Of a stretch of 64,000 nt of DNA, positions 52,728 through 61,241 are shown in pieces; position 1 is the first letter of the stretch, and every line of letters begins with the position of its first letter. The notes under the pieces were generated by a model. The model saw only the letters and a list, made by a program, of their open reading frames with translations. It was not told the DNA's origin and did no database searches. The translations under genes and the position numbers were made by a program. Source of the DNA: Clostridiaceae bacterium. GTDB lineage: Bacteria > Bacillota > Clostridia > CAYPLH01 > DUMO01. The DNA is taken from NCBI GenBank assembly GCA_012839865.1, contig DUMO01000063.1, forward strand, positions 62,001 to 126,000. The letters run 5' to 3'.

Positions 52728-53165
52728 TTACTTTTTCATAATCAATCTCGCTGCTTCCATTGCAACAAGATAACTATTGCTTCCAAAGCCGCTTATCTGC
52801 CCGCAGCATGCCGGAGCAACAACCGATTTGCTCCTGAATTCTTCCCGGTCATAAATATTGGATAGATGAACCTCGATAACAGGTATTTCAATTGCACGGA
52901 TTGCATCCCGTATAGCTATGCTGTAATGTGTGTACGCACCCGGGTTGATTATTATAATGTCATATTTGCCCCTGGCAAAATGAATCCTGTCAATTATCTC
53001 TCCTTCATGATTTGACTGGAAAAAATCCACTTCGATATTATGACTTGATGCATACTTTGATACTTCTTCATTAATTTCTTCAAGGGTTTTGGTTCCATAA
53101 TAATCTTTTTCCCTTGACCCCAGCAAATTAAGGTTTGGACCATTTACTACCAAGACTCTCCCCAT
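52728..53165 (-). CDS. aroQ: 3-dehydroquinate dehydratase, type II
   Basis: 145 residues. Shikimate pathway step 3. NGPNLNLLGSREKDYYG holds the catalytic Tyr and Arg region, and IINPGAYTHYSIAIRDA and EVHLSNIYDREEFR follow. It overlaps the AP endonuclease gene by 1 bp (stop/start). Another shikimate gene, aroE, lies 2.3 kb upstream on the same strand. Confidence 0.96.
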   Translation of the reverse strand: MGRVLVVNGPNLNLLGSREKDYYGTKTLEEINEEVSKYASSHNIEVDFFQSNHEGEIIDRIHFARGKYDIIIINPGAYTHYSIAIRDAIRAIEIPVIEVHLSNIYDREEFRSKSVVAPACCGQISGFGSNSYLVAMEAARLIMKK

Positions 53166-54013
53166 TATTCCAACTCCTCATATATTCTTTTCATTTTTAG
53201 AGCATCCTCCGCCATCAGTTCCCTTGATTCGCATATAACCACCGCATCCATTCTTTTTTTTCGCATTGCCCTTGCAAAAAGCAAAAAATCCGGACCATAC
53301 TCAACCTCATCAAGAACCCTGTGCCTTTTTTCCCCGCCTTTTCCGTATTCTATCCTGCTGAAATGGATATGGAGCCTTCTAAGCCTTTCATACCCAAGGA
53401 CCTTTTCAATCTTTTCAAATACCTTGATAAAATCTTCCTCTTCTTTCAAGGCACCCATGCCTCTTGCGTGAAGATGCCCAAAGTCTACGGTTGGTATCAA
53501 TTTTTCATCCAGACTGCACAGTGCAAGTATTTCATCAAGTGTACCGATCTGGTTTACTTTACCCAGAACTTCAGGGCATATTGCAATATCATCAAGGCTG
53601 TTCTCCTTTGCAATCTGCAAAGTTTTTACAAGAACACCGGCGGAAGTTTCCAGCGCCCATTTTTTATCCACTTTGCTGTAGGAACCGACATGTACCACAA
53701 TCCTTTTGGCACCCATCCATTTTGCCGCCTCCAGGGTCTCAAATATATATCGGACTGAATTTATTCTCTTTTCTTCCTCCGGGCTGGGCATGTTTATATA
53801 GTAGGGAGCATGAATGCTTAAGAATATGTTGTTCAAAGCAGCATTCCTGCCCATTTCTTCAGCGGTTTTCCTCCCTATTTTCACTCCCTTGTTGCACTGG
53901 TACTCATATGCATCAAGACCCATCTTTCTTAGCCAGCCGGGCATATCCACAGATAACTTGTAACCTTGCTCGTAAAATGATTCTGAATTTCCTCCGGGTC
54001 CGAATTTAACCAT
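53165..54013 (-). CDS. nfo: Endonuclease IV-like AP endonuclease
   Basis: 282 residues from ATG 54013 (GAGAGGAG 6 bp before; 54028 is less likely). Nfo-family TIM barrel with zinc ligands in FLSIHAPYYINM, VVHVGSYSK, CPEVLGKV, TVDFGHLHARG and HIHFSRIEYGKGGEKRH. It cuts DNA at abasic sites. The gene is coupled to aroQ. The sequence is a little divergent from textbook Nfo, so a related TIM-barrel hydrolase cannot be wholly excluded. Confidence 0.85.
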   Translation of the reverse strand: MVKFGPGGNSESFYEQGYKLSVDMPGWLRKMGLDAYEYQCNKGVKIGRKTAEEMGRNAALNNIFLSIHAPYYINMPSPEEEKRINSVRYIFETLEAAKWMGAKRIVVHVGSYSKVDKKWALETSAGVLVKTLQIAKENSLDDIAICPEVLGKVNQIGTLDEILALCSLDEKLIPTVDFGHLHARGMGALKEEEDFIKVFEKIEKVLGYERLRRLHIHFSRIEYGKGGEKRHRVLDEVEYGPDFLLFARAMRKKRMDAVVICESRELMAEDALKMKRIYEELE

Positions 54014-54103
54014 TGCTACTCCTCTCATTACCCATTCAATTGATATGTATCTGTTGAACCTTAAACCCCAAATAAGCTGGTAGTGCGCCAGTGTGCCTGT
54101 TCA

Positions 54104-54385
54104 TCAATGGCGGGGATTTCGTTTAACCATTATTGCAGCATGGGTAATCGCCGAAATTACATCAACTTCAAACTGCTGCTTTAAAGTATTCAACTTTAAA
54201 TACAGCTCCCCTTTTTCAGTCACTATGTATTTTGGAGGAAGATTATTCAGAGCTATTGCCGAAATGTCCATCCTGCATTTTTCACATTTGCATACATTAA
54301 TGTCGTCGAGTATCTCGCCCATAAGCGCCTTAACTATATCCTCCATATAGTTTTTGAGCTTGTACACATTATCATCCCCTATCAT
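54104..54385 (-). CDS. comFB: ComFB-family late competence protein
   Basis: 93 residues: LKNYMEDIVKALMGEIL at the start, then DINVCKCEKCRMDISAIALNNLPPKYIVTEKGE (given here by residues 29-61) with a CxCxxC zinc-like cluster, the ComFB signature. The role is unknown in Bacillus; cyanobacterial relatives bind cyclic di-nucleotides. It lies just downstream of the prepilin peptidase gene, both linked to type IV pili or competence. Confidence 0.88.
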   Translation of the reverse strand: MIGDDNVYKLKNYMEDIVKALMGEILDDINVCKCEKCRMDISAIALNNLPPKYIVTEKGELYLKLNTLKQQFEVDVISAITHAAIMVKRNPRH

Positions 54386-54500
54386 ACCCTTGCGAATATA
54401 TTGATTTTATTAAAATTGCCTTACAGCCATGTCCACCCGGCAGGAACCTTATTTCCTGACTCTAGCTCAATTTTTGCACTTTCATGGATATTTTAAATAG

Positions 54501-55286
54501 TTAAATAAATAATATGTACCATTCCAGCAGTTCCCAACCGATCATCAGGGTGGCAAATACAGCAGTGACTATGAAGGGACCGAAGGGAATGCCTTCTTTT
54601 CGATTCTTCTTGCCTGTAACCAAAAGTATGAAGCCCGCAATTCCAGCTAAAAAAATTGAGATAACAAGTGCTGCAATTGACATCCTCCACCCCAGGAACA
54701 TCCCTATAGGTACAAATATTTTCACATCGCCCATTCCCATGGCATCATCAGTTTTATAAATTAAAGACCCTATTACCGCTATTATAAACAGAAAGCCTGA
54801 GGCTGCAAACATTCCGATTATCGGATTAAAAAACCATCTGTCTCCGTATATTGCCACGGGATAAAACAGGTTGCAGACAACCGGGAAAACTCCACCCAAA
54901 AGTCCGGCAACCACCAATTCGTCGGGTATGGTTTTGGTATCCAGGTCTATGAAAAAAACTGCAATCAATACTGACATCAAGTATATGCCAAACAAAAAGT
55001 CAAAGGAAATTCCATATTTCCAAAAAAGAAGCATGAATACGGTTGCTGTTATTAATTCAACCAATGGATACCTGAAGGAAATTTTGCATCCGCAATACCT
55101 GCATTTGCCTCGTAAAAAGATGAAGCTGAATACAGGTATCAAATCCAAAGGTTTAAGCCTTGTACCGCACTGTGTACAGTGAGATGGCGGGGATACTATG
55201 GATTCCCCTTTTTCAAGCCTGCATATTACAACATTTAAAAATGAACCGATAGCCAGCCCGAATAATGCAACAAAAAAATAAAGCAA
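54501..55286 (-). CDS. Prepilin peptidase (A24 aspartic protease)
   Basis: 261 residues, seven or eight membrane helices. N-terminal zinc-binding CTQC and CRYCGC pairs (residues about 37-68) surround the usual RLKPLDLIPVFSF loop. The two catalytic Asp are in FFIDLDTKTIPDE and AMGMGDVKIF. Cleaves and N-methylates prepilins. No pilin genes are in the window. It precedes comFB by about 115 bp. Confidence 0.94.
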   Translation of the reverse strand: MLYFFVALFGLAIGSFLNVVICRLEKGESIVSPPSHCTQCGTRLKPLDLIPVFSFIFLRGKCRYCGCKISFRYPLVELITATVFMLLFWKYGISFDFLFGIYLMSVLIAVFFIDLDTKTIPDELVVAGLLGGVFPVVCNLFYPVAIYGDRWFFNPIIGMFAASGFLFIIAVIGSLIYKTDDAMGMGDVKIFVPIGMFLGWRMSIAALVISIFLAGIAGFILLVTGKKNRKEGIPFGPFIVTAVFATLMIGWELLEWYILFI

Positions 55287-55479
55287 TTAAATAACACCCT
55301 TTATATATATGTTTGGTGTATCTCTTTACCGGCAGTTCCCTGTTTTAGGTACAGTAAAATAACCCGGCAGTTTAATTCAATTGTACAATTAACAGCCTTG
55401 AAAGCACACTGGTGAAAAAATTGTTGTACAATTGCCAATTGTATTATTTCGACACAATTTCCGGTATTCCTTTATAATA

Positions 55480-56373
55480 TCAACCAAACCTTTGGGAAAT
55501 TTTTAAGAAGGCCTGGTACACTTCGTCAAGTATATTTTTTTCAATGGTTGTTTCCGTCCAGATTTCATATGCATGTATCCCCTGATAAAAAAGCATTCCC
55601 AGTCCGTTGACGATTTTGCATCCGGCTTTTTCAGCGCAAAGCAGTAACCGTGTTTTGTCAGGATTGTAAATGACATCATATACAATATGGGATGGCTTTA
55701 AAATTTTCAACAGAACTGAATCTTCCACCGGACTTTTGTCAACATCCGGATGCATTCCCAAAGGTGTAGTATTGATAATAACATCTGAACAAGGCACAAG
55801 CTCAAAAATAGAATCAAGGTCGTGTGATTCAGCAATATCAGTGATATATTGATTTATAATGTTTACGATATTTTCGGATTTATTCCGGGTTCTGTTTACA
55901 ATATAAATCTTCGAAGCGCCTTCCAATGCAGCCTTTACGGCAATTGCCCTGGCTGTCCCCCCGGCACCGATAACAAGCATTTTCTTGTTCTTCAATCCAG
56001 TTCCCGTCATTTCCGCAAACGAACGGGCGAACCCCTCTGCGTCGGTATTATAGCCTGTAAGTTTTCTGTCGCATATTTTAACCGTATTCACGGCACCAAT
56101 CAGCTCTGCTTCCCGTGACAACCTGTCCAGGTACTTTATTACCTCTTCCTTGTAAGGAATGGTGACGTTAAAACCTGTAAAGCCAAGGGCTTGTAAACCT
56201 GTAACGGCTTTTTCAAGATTAGTTGGATGGACCTCAAAGGGAAGATAAACATAATCCTGCCCAAGGGCAGCACTCAAAGTATTATGCAGCCCGGGAGAAA
56301 TTGTGTGCCGGACAGGATAACCTATCAGTCCCAGCAGCCTTGTTTTCCCGGTAATGATTTCTACAGGTTCCAT
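55480..56373 (-). CDS. aroE: Shikimate dehydrogenase
   Basis: 297 residues. Reduces 3-dehydroshikimate with NADPH. GLIGYPVRHTISPGLHN (substrate), FNVTIPYKEEVI with catalytic Lys, NTDAEGFARSF, and NADP loop VIGAGGTARAIAVKA with NRTRNKSE. It overlaps nothing: a 1-bp gap separates it from the HAD gene yqeG upstream. In Bacillus aroE also follows yqeG/yqeH. Confidence 0.96.
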   Translation of the reverse strand: MEPVEIITGKTRLLGLIGYPVRHTISPGLHNTLSAALGQDYVYLPFEVHPTNLEKAVTGLQALGFTGFNVTIPYKEEVIKYLDRLSREAELIGAVNTVKICDRKLTGYNTDAEGFARSFAEMTGTGLKNKKMLVIGAGGTARAIAVKAALEGASKIYIVNRTRNKSENIVNIINQYITDIAESHDLDSIFELVPCSDVIINTTPLGMHPDVDKSPVEDSVLLKILKPSHIVYDVIYNPDKTRLLLCAEKAGCKIVNGLGMLFYQGIHAYEIWTETTIEKNILDEVYQAFLKISQRFG

Positions 56374-56374
56374 G

Positions 56375-56884
56375 CTACTTCTCCTTGTTGTTTTTGTACT
56401 TTTTGTATCGGGATAATATAAACCTTTCAGGAAACCTTTTTAGTTTTACAAAGAAAAATTCCCTGTTGTCAAAGGGTTTCACAAGAATAGTATACATCTT
56501 CAGTTTTTTGCCTCCGATTATATCGGTAAAAATCTGATCTCCTACAACGGCGGCTTCTTTAATATCAATATCCATTAAAGCTGCAGCTTTGATAAATGCT
56601 TTTCTCCTTGGTTTTAATGCACGATAAATTGCAGGAAGTTTAAGCTCTTCATTAAACATTACCACTCTCTTTTTGGTTGCATTGGACACAATACAGGCTT
56701 TAATCCCCGCCTCTTTTACTTTTTCCAGCCACTTTACGGCATTTTCATCCGCCTCTTTGGTGCGTGGCGGAACCAGCGTGTTATCAATATCCAGAATCAA
56801 GCCCTTTATATTTTTTTTAATAAGATCATTTAAATTTATGTCCTGCACCCTGTCCACGTAAACATCGGGAAAAAATCTATGCAT
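56375..56884 (-). CDS. yqeG: YqeG-family HAD phosphatase
   Basis: 169 residues of HAD subfamily IIIA. Motif I is GLILDIDNTLVPP (about residue 29; catalytic Asp pair), motif II IVSNATKK, and motif III/IV VVGDQIFTDIIGG. Close relatives include a phosphatidylglycerophosphate phosphatase (plastid and yeast), but the substrate in Firmicutes is not firm. It lies before aroE. Confidence 0.93.
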   Translation of the reverse strand: MHRFFPDVYVDRVQDINLNDLIKKNIKGLILDIDNTLVPPRTKEADENAVKWLEKVKEAGIKACIVSNATKKRVVMFNEELKLPAIYRALKPRRKAFIKAAALMDIDIKEAAVVGDQIFTDIIGGKKLKMYTILVKPFDNREFFFVKLKRFPERFILSRYKKYKNNKEK

Positions 56885-56953
56885 ATAACTCCTCCGGTCT
56901 TACACAACTATTCATATCATAACAAACCCTTTTCCCAATGGCAAGGGTACCAG

Positions 56954-56975
56954 GGGGACGGTTCTTGTGGTCCCC
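56954..56975. repeat. Solo REP-like hairpin (GGGGAC...GTCCCC)
   Basis: GGGGAC (56954-56959) and GTCCCC (56970-56975) flank GGTTCTTGTG. GGGGACGGTTCTT is a recurrent intergenic repeat end in many Firmicutes, linked to IS200-like (Y1) transposases. No such transposase is nearby. The gap lies between the divergent yqeG and ytvI genes. Confidence 0.55.
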
Positions 56976-57111
56976 TAATGGAAAATATTTTGAATATATA
57001 TGCAACAGCCTCAGGTATATGTTATAATTTAATGACTGCTTTCACAGCATGGTTGGCTTACCTTGACATTTTCTATACATGCAAAATAAATTTGATTGGA
57101 GTATTCAAGCA

Positions 57112-58227
57112 ATGAAGGAAGGAACCCTTTCAAGAAAATTATTAATTTACCTTGGATCGGCTGCAGGATGCATAATTGGAGTATATCTGGCCTTTAAACT
57201 GGCATTTTACTTTGCGCCTTTTCTTATAGCCGTTGCTGTTGCAATTATTTCAGAACCCCTGATTCGCCTGTTGAACCAGAAACTTAAAATTCCGAGAAAA
57301 ATCGCCTGCATATTCACATTACTGATTGCTCTTGCGATTTTAGGCACACTGGTGACCCTGCTGATATTAAAAATAATCTCCCTGGCAGAAGAATTTTATT
57401 ATAACATAGATAAGTATTATAATATTCTGAATACCAGCGTAAACAAGTTCATGGAAATGCTGAACGGATTATACCTTGAGCTTCCTGATGAGCTAAGTGC
57501 CAATCTCCGGGAAATGATTATAAACCTTACCAGCTCCCTTACAGTTTTCCTTAAAAGTTTTGCAAAAGGTATTTACACTATGGCAATATCAATTCCGGAT
57601 GCAGTGATTTTCATAATCATAACCATTCTCGCAACCTATTTTATTACCAGTGACAGGGCTGTGATAAGGGATTCAATAAAGTCACATATTCCAGGAAGCT
57701 GGATAAAAAAAGGCATTAGCATAAAGGAAGACATGTTTTCCGCCCTATTTGGCTATGTAAGAGCTCAGCTTATCCTGATGAGTGTAACTTTTACGGAATT
57801 AAGCATTGGATTTCTGATAATAGGAGTAAAGAATGCAATTATTATTGCGCTCCTTATAAGTATTTTTGATGCACTGCCCATATTTGGAACCGGAGGCATA
57901 CTCATACCCTGGATGATTATAAGTTTCCTTTCTGGTAATGCGACATTAGGTTTTTCATTATTGATATTATATGGTGTTGTATTGATTGTCCGCCAGTTAA
58001 TAGAACCAAAAGTCCTGGGTACACAGATTGGGGTACACCCCCTTGTTACGCTTTTCTCGATGTATTTAGGCCTTAAAATATTCGGAGTCCTGGGAATGAT
58101 TGCAGGACCTATCACTGTCTTGCTTTTGAAAAACGTTTTCCGGGGGCTTAATAAGAATACAACACTAAAAGAGATTTTTGAAGGTTCCGAAAAGAGCGGG
58201 AAACCTTCAGGCAATCTAAAGGCATAA
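57112..58227 (+). CDS. ytvI: YtvI-like sporulation membrane protein (AI-2E transporter family)
   Basis: 371 residues from ATG 57112 (TTGGAG 10 bp upstream). The 57079 start has none. Seven or eight membrane helices and the AI-2E family core: ILATYFITSDRAVIRDS, DALPIFGTGGILIPWMII and IEPKVLGTQIGVHPLVTLFSMYLGL (last two by position about 270-345). Family members move small molecules or ions. YtvI relatives are made in sporulation. It faces the sigK 3' part, with stops about 12 bp apart. Confidence 0.88.
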   Translation: MKEGTLSRKLLIYLGSAAGCIIGVYLAFKLAFYFAPFLIAVAVAIISEPLIRLLNQKLKIPRKIACIFTLLIALAILGTLVTLLILKIISLAEEFYYNIDKYYNILNTSVNKFMEMLNGLYLELPDELSANLREMIINLTSSLTVFLKSFAKGIYTMAISIPDAVIFIIITILATYFITSDRAVIRDSIKSHIPGSWIKKGISIKEDMFSALFGYVRAQLILMSVTFTELSIGFLIIGVKNAIIIALLISIFDALPIFGTGGILIPWMIISFLSGNATLGFSLLILYGVVLIVRQLIEPKVLGTQIGVHPLVTLFSMYLGLKIFGVLGMIAGPITVLLLKNVFRGLNKNTTLKEIFEGSEKSGKPSGNLKA

Positions 58228-58238
58228 GAATCTGATTC

Positions 58239-58601
58239 TCAGCCTTCATTTTTCCATTCCTTGCTGAGTTTCTTTATTGCCTTCTTTTCAATCCTCGACA
58301 CATAGGACCTTGATATATCAAGCATTTTGGCAATTTCTCTTTGGGTTTTGCTGGCTGAATTGGCAAGACCGTATCTAAGTTCGAGAACTTTCCTCTCCCT
58401 GCCTTTTAAGATGGACTGCATCTTGTTGTAGAGTTTTTTTACCTGCATTTTTAGTTCAACTTTGTCCAAAATCGTTTCAGAATCATTTTCAAGAATATCA
58501 ATCAGGGAAATTTCATTACCTTCCTTGTCAACTCCTATGGGGTCATGCAGTGAAACCTCCCCCTGCCGCCTTCTCATTAAACGAATCTGCATTAAAATCT
58601 C
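58239..58601 (-). CDS. sigK: sigK 3' part (C-terminal half of pro-SigmaK), split by skin
   Basis: C-terminal region 4 of SigmaK: EVSLHDPIGVDKEGNEISL, the region 3-4 linker, and the helix-turn-helix KTQREIAKMLDISRSYVSRIEKKA binding the -35. It cannot be translated alone as SigK: the in-frame ATG at 58592 has no ribosome site and no regions 1-2. After excision of the 2.6-kb insert, codons GAG-ATT-TTA-ATG join it to the 5' part, giving ENEI-LMQIRLMRRRQ, matching the order of uninterrupted SigK. The restored length is 234 codons. Confidence 0.95.
   Translation of the reverse strand, partial: EILMQIRLMRRRQGEVSLHDPIGVDKEGNEISLIDILENDSETILDKVELKMQVKKLYNKMQSILKGRERKVLELRYGLANSASKTQREIAKMLDISRSYVSRIEKKAIKKLSKEWKNEG
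58595..58601. other. skin left border, core AAATCTC
   Basis: The core is on the sigK 3' side, and the sigK half-site next to it is CTGCATTA. Joined to the right chromosomal half (ATTTTCAATGCA) it makes TGCATT-AAAAT-CTC-ATTTT-C-AATGCA, an almost perfect dyad of 26 bp. Confidence 0.85.
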
Positions 58602-58673
58602 GGTATTGATGTCAAAGGGGTATCAGACAAGCTTTCCCCTGCATAAATTTAATTTAAGGGAACGGTGATTATT

Positions 58674-58856
58674 ATGAAAAACTCAAAACCCGGACTGAAA
58701 ATTGAGTTTATTCCGGGGGAATTCACAAAAAAGCAGATTGAGCTGTGTTACCGGTTGATTCTACAGGCAATCAGAGAGGAGAAGGATAAGCATGACAGGA
58801 ATTTATGCACGGGTGAGCACAGAAGAACAGGCGGTGAACGGATACAGCCTTCATGA
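58674..58856 (+). CDS. Small ORF ahead of the skin recombinase
   Basis: 60 residues from ATG 58674 (GGGAACGGTGA upstream). Charged, helical (KIEFIPGEFTKKQIELCYRLIL about residues 9-30). It overlaps the recombinase start by 65 bp in another frame, so the two are probably translationally coupled. Small ORFs of this kind often precede large serine recombinases. A helper (directionality) or purely translational role is conceivable. I do not recognise a family. Confidence 0.5.
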   Translation: MKNSKPGLKIEFIPGEFTKKQIELCYRLILQAIREEKDKHDRNLCTGEHRRTGGERIQPS

Positions 58857-60270
58857 CCAGATACGGGAATGCAGGAAAAAAGCAGGCGATGATGAGGTTA
58901 TAGAGTACATCGATAAAGGAGTTTCCGGAGAAATAGTTGACAGGCCTGCTTTATCCAGATTAAGGCAGGATCTTGCCGGAGGGAAACTCACCAGGGTAAT
59001 TTGTTTTGACCCTGACAGGCTGTCTCGCAAACTTATCATCCAGCTCATACTGTCGGATGAAATTGAGAAAAAAGCCGAACTTGTCTTTGTAAATGGCGAG
59101 TATTCCCAAACTCCGGAAGGCAAACTGTTTTACCAGTTAAGGGGCGCCATTGCCGAATTTGAAAAAGCAAAAATAAATGAACGAATGAGCCGGGGCAGAA
59201 AAGAAAAAGCCCGGCAGGGATTTATAGTAAGAGACTACAGCATATATGGCTACGATTACAGCAAAGAAAACAAAAAGCTGGTTATCAACCCAAAAGAAAG
59301 TGAAGTGGTGAAATTAATTTTCGAAATGTTTACAGGAAGAAGTGGTAAAGCTGCCGGAATAAGCGAAATAGCCAGGTACCTGACCCGGCTTGGAATCCCT
59401 ACAAAGAGGGGTGCCGCCCTGTGGTACAGGCAGGTAATTCGCCAGATTCTCATGAACAGGACTTACTTGGGCGAATTCTATCAAAACCGGTGGCTTGCGG
59501 AAGGAACCCTGACAAATAAGTATAAACCAAAGGAAGAGCGCACCCCGGTACGGGAAAGACCCAGGGAAGAATGGATAAAGGTTCAATGTCCCCCGATAAT
59601 TGACAAGGAAACCTTTGACTATGCCCAAAAGCTGCTTGCTGAATCCAGAAGACGGTGGGCAGGCACAAGCAAGCATAAATACCTTTTAAGCGGGTTGTTA
59701 AGGTGCGGTATATGTGGAAGCAGCATGACAGGGAAAAAAAGAAAAGGAAAAAATAAATATGCCTATGAATATTCCGATTCAAGAACGCTTTCACATAATG
59801 CAAAACCAGGTTGCGGTATTAGAATAAATGCGGAACAGATTGAAGAAGCCGTATGGGAAAAATTATTGGACATACTGTCCTGCCATGCACCTTTTTCAGG
59901 AAACAGCATCGATTTTATTCAAAACTCATACAAAAGGGAACTGGAAATTGTAGAAGGGAAAATGGCAACCCTCGGGAATTCGGAAAAAAATCTCCTCAAA
60001 CTTATATCATACTTTGAAAAAGAGCTTGATTTCCACGTTTTAAAAAATATTTTTGATGAACTGGCATCTATTGATATGCAAAAGAAAGAATTGATTAAAA
60101 TAAGAGAAGACATACTATTCAAACTGCAAAACTCTGATTTGTGTACAATTGAAAAACCGGTTGATGATTTTGACATAAAGATATCTTTTTGTCAAAAACA
60201 AAAACTCATTCGTCTATTATTCAAAGAAATTATCGTGAACAAAGATAAAATCATAATTTATGGTTTCTAG
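58792..60270 (+). CDS. spoIVCA: SpoIVCA-like large serine recombinase of the skin element
   Basis: 492 residues: resolvase domain (about 1-135; catalytic Ser9 in YARVSTEEQ, R in DPDRLSRKL, and IAEFEKAKINERMSRGR), recombinase domain (about 150-250, YGYDYSKENKKL to YRQVIRQILMNRTYLGEF), a zinc ribbon with CGICGSS and a later CGI (about 303-345), and a C-terminal coiled coil (370-450). Start ATG 58792 after GAGAGGAG. It would excise the skin element and so rebuild sigK. Family members act mother-cell-specifically in Bacillus. Confidence 0.95.
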   Translation: MTGIYARVSTEEQAVNGYSLHDQIRECRKKAGDDEVIEYIDKGVSGEIVDRPALSRLRQDLAGGKLTRVICFDPDRLSRKLIIQLILSDEIEKKAELVFVNGEYSQTPEGKLFYQLRGAIAEFEKAKINERMSRGRKEKARQGFIVRDYSIYGYDYSKENKKLVINPKESEVVKLIFEMFTGRSGKAAGISEIARYLTRLGIPTKRGAALWYRQVIRQILMNRTYLGEFYQNRWLAEGTLTNKYKPKEERTPVRERPREEWIKVQCPPIIDKETFDYAQKLLAESRRRWAGTSKHKYLLSGLLRCGICGSSMTGKKRKGKNKYAYEYSDSRTLSHNAKPGCGIRINAEQIEEAVWEKLLDILSCHAPFSGNSIDFIQNSYKRELEIVEGKMATLGNSEKNLLKLISYFEKELDFHVLKNIFDELASIDMQKKELIKIREDILFKLQNSDLCTIEKPVDDFDIKISFCQKQKLIRLLFKEIIVNKDKIIIYGF

Positions 60271-60335
60271 TTTTCGCTTTATTACCACCTATAAAATCAT
60301 CAAATAATCAAAAAATAATATCCGGAGGTGTTAAA

Positions 60336-61199
60336 ATGGCTTTTAAATTGCGTTCATTTGTTCCAGCATTGGTTATATTTGTCGCAGCAACCATTATATT
60401 TACCGGCTGCGCACCCCAAACAGGAAACGCACCCGGTCCTGGAACACAGCAAAACCCGGATATGGGTGGTTTGAATAATGGTGGTATGAACCAAGACAAC
60501 AATCTTTTGGGCATGGACAATAACCGTACTAACAGGATTGACAACCGTCCGGGAGCGGATAATAACATTAGGGACCGGGATAACAACCGTTTAGGCATGA
60601 ATAACGGTCAACCGGAGATGAACAACAACCGTTTGGGAACAACCGGCAATAATCCTGCCGGAGCCGGAGATGACGATGGTCGTTATACTGCTGACGAAAA
60701 TGGAATTGTTGGGAACAGGACGGATACCCGGAACAATCTTACGGGGAACAATAATAACAACCTCAACGGGCCATTAAACGGCAATACAGCTAATAACCGG
60801 AACAATCATTCAAATAGCAATGGAAATCAAAATAACAATGCCATGGTCAATCCTGGTTTGACTGCGCAGAACGACCGTCAAAGAGCAGAAAAAATAAGCA
60901 GCCGGGTTAAGGAATTGGATGAAGTGGAGGATGCCAACTGTCTGGTCAGCGGTAATACTATAATAGTTGGTTATAAACCATCGGCAGGCTCTGGAGACAT
61001 CAATGCAACAAAGAAGAGGATTATCGATGCTGTCAAACAGATTGACCAGAACGCCGGTACTGTCGCCGTATCTGAATCCGGAGACATTATGGAGAAAATA
61101 CGAAACCTTGCAAATGAAATTACAGCAAACAAACCTATGTCTGAAGTAAACCAGGAAATCAGACAATTGCTTGACAAAATAAACCCTGTCACCGGATAA
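60336..61199 (+). CDS. YhcN/YlaJ-type sporulation lipoprotein with Asn-rich middle
   Basis: 287 residues: lipoprotein signal (lipobox FTGC, Cys about residue 25), a low-complexity segment very rich in Asn, Gly and Asp (about 35-175, with repeats such as NNRLG and DNNR), then a folded C-terminal domain (QRAEKISSRVKELDEVEDA, CLVSGNTIIVGYK and so on) like YhcN/YlaJ spore lipoproteins. Start ATG behind GGAGGTG. It is cargo of the skin element, on the same strand as the recombinase, 66 bp away. Sporulation function is by family and context. Confidence 0.85.
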   Translation: MAFKLRSFVPALVIFVAATIIFTGCAPQTGNAPGPGTQQNPDMGGLNNGGMNQDNNLLGMDNNRTNRIDNRPGADNNIRDRDNNRLGMNNGQPEMNNNRLGTTGNNPAGAGDDDGRYTADENGIVGNRTDTRNNLTGNNNNNLNGPLNGNTANNRNNHSNSNGNQNNNAMVNPGLTAQNDRQRAEKISSRVKELDEVEDANCLVSGNTIIVGYKPSAGSGDINATKKRIIDAVKQIDQNAGTVAVSESGDIMEKIRNLANEITANKPMSEVNQEIRQLLDKINPVTG

Positions 61200-61204
61200 T
61201 TCAG

Positions 61205-61241
61205 GGTGCATTTGTAAGTTAAATCTCATTTTCAATGCACC
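61205..61241. other. skin right border: core AAATCTC inside an inverted repeat
   Basis: GGTGCATT (61205-61212) and AATGCACC (61234-61241) are perfect arms placed symmetrically around the core at 61221-61227. The right arm belongs to sigK codons and the left to the element. The TAA that ends the split 5' part (61219-61221) is created by the element. Confidence 0.8.

Larger units (their letters stand above)
58595..61227 (+). mobile_element. skin element (sigK intervening element), about 2.63 kb
   Basis: This DNA separates the two halves of sigK and carries a serine recombinase, a small ORF and a lipoprotein gene, all opposite to sigK. Both borders have the 7-bp core AAATCTC (58595-58601 and 61221-61227). 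Recombination there excises a 2,626-bp circle and restores sigK in frame. Known skin elements in Bacillus and some Clostridia are excised only in the mother cell by SpoIVCA-type recombinases, and SigK becomes functional late in sporulation. The element here is far smaller than the 48 kb of B. subtilis or about 15 kb in C. difficile. Confidence 0.95.

Noticed and set aside
55381-55455. TTGTACAA palindromes and a TGTCGAA between aroE and the prepilin peptidase gene
   Set aside because: The palindromes are short and AT-rich. The 0A-like box lies downstream of aroE with no matching promoter elements.
58239-58592. SigK C-terminal piece as an independent short sigma factor
   Set aside because: It lacks regions 1-2 and a ribosome site, and it joins precisely to the 5' part at the shared core.
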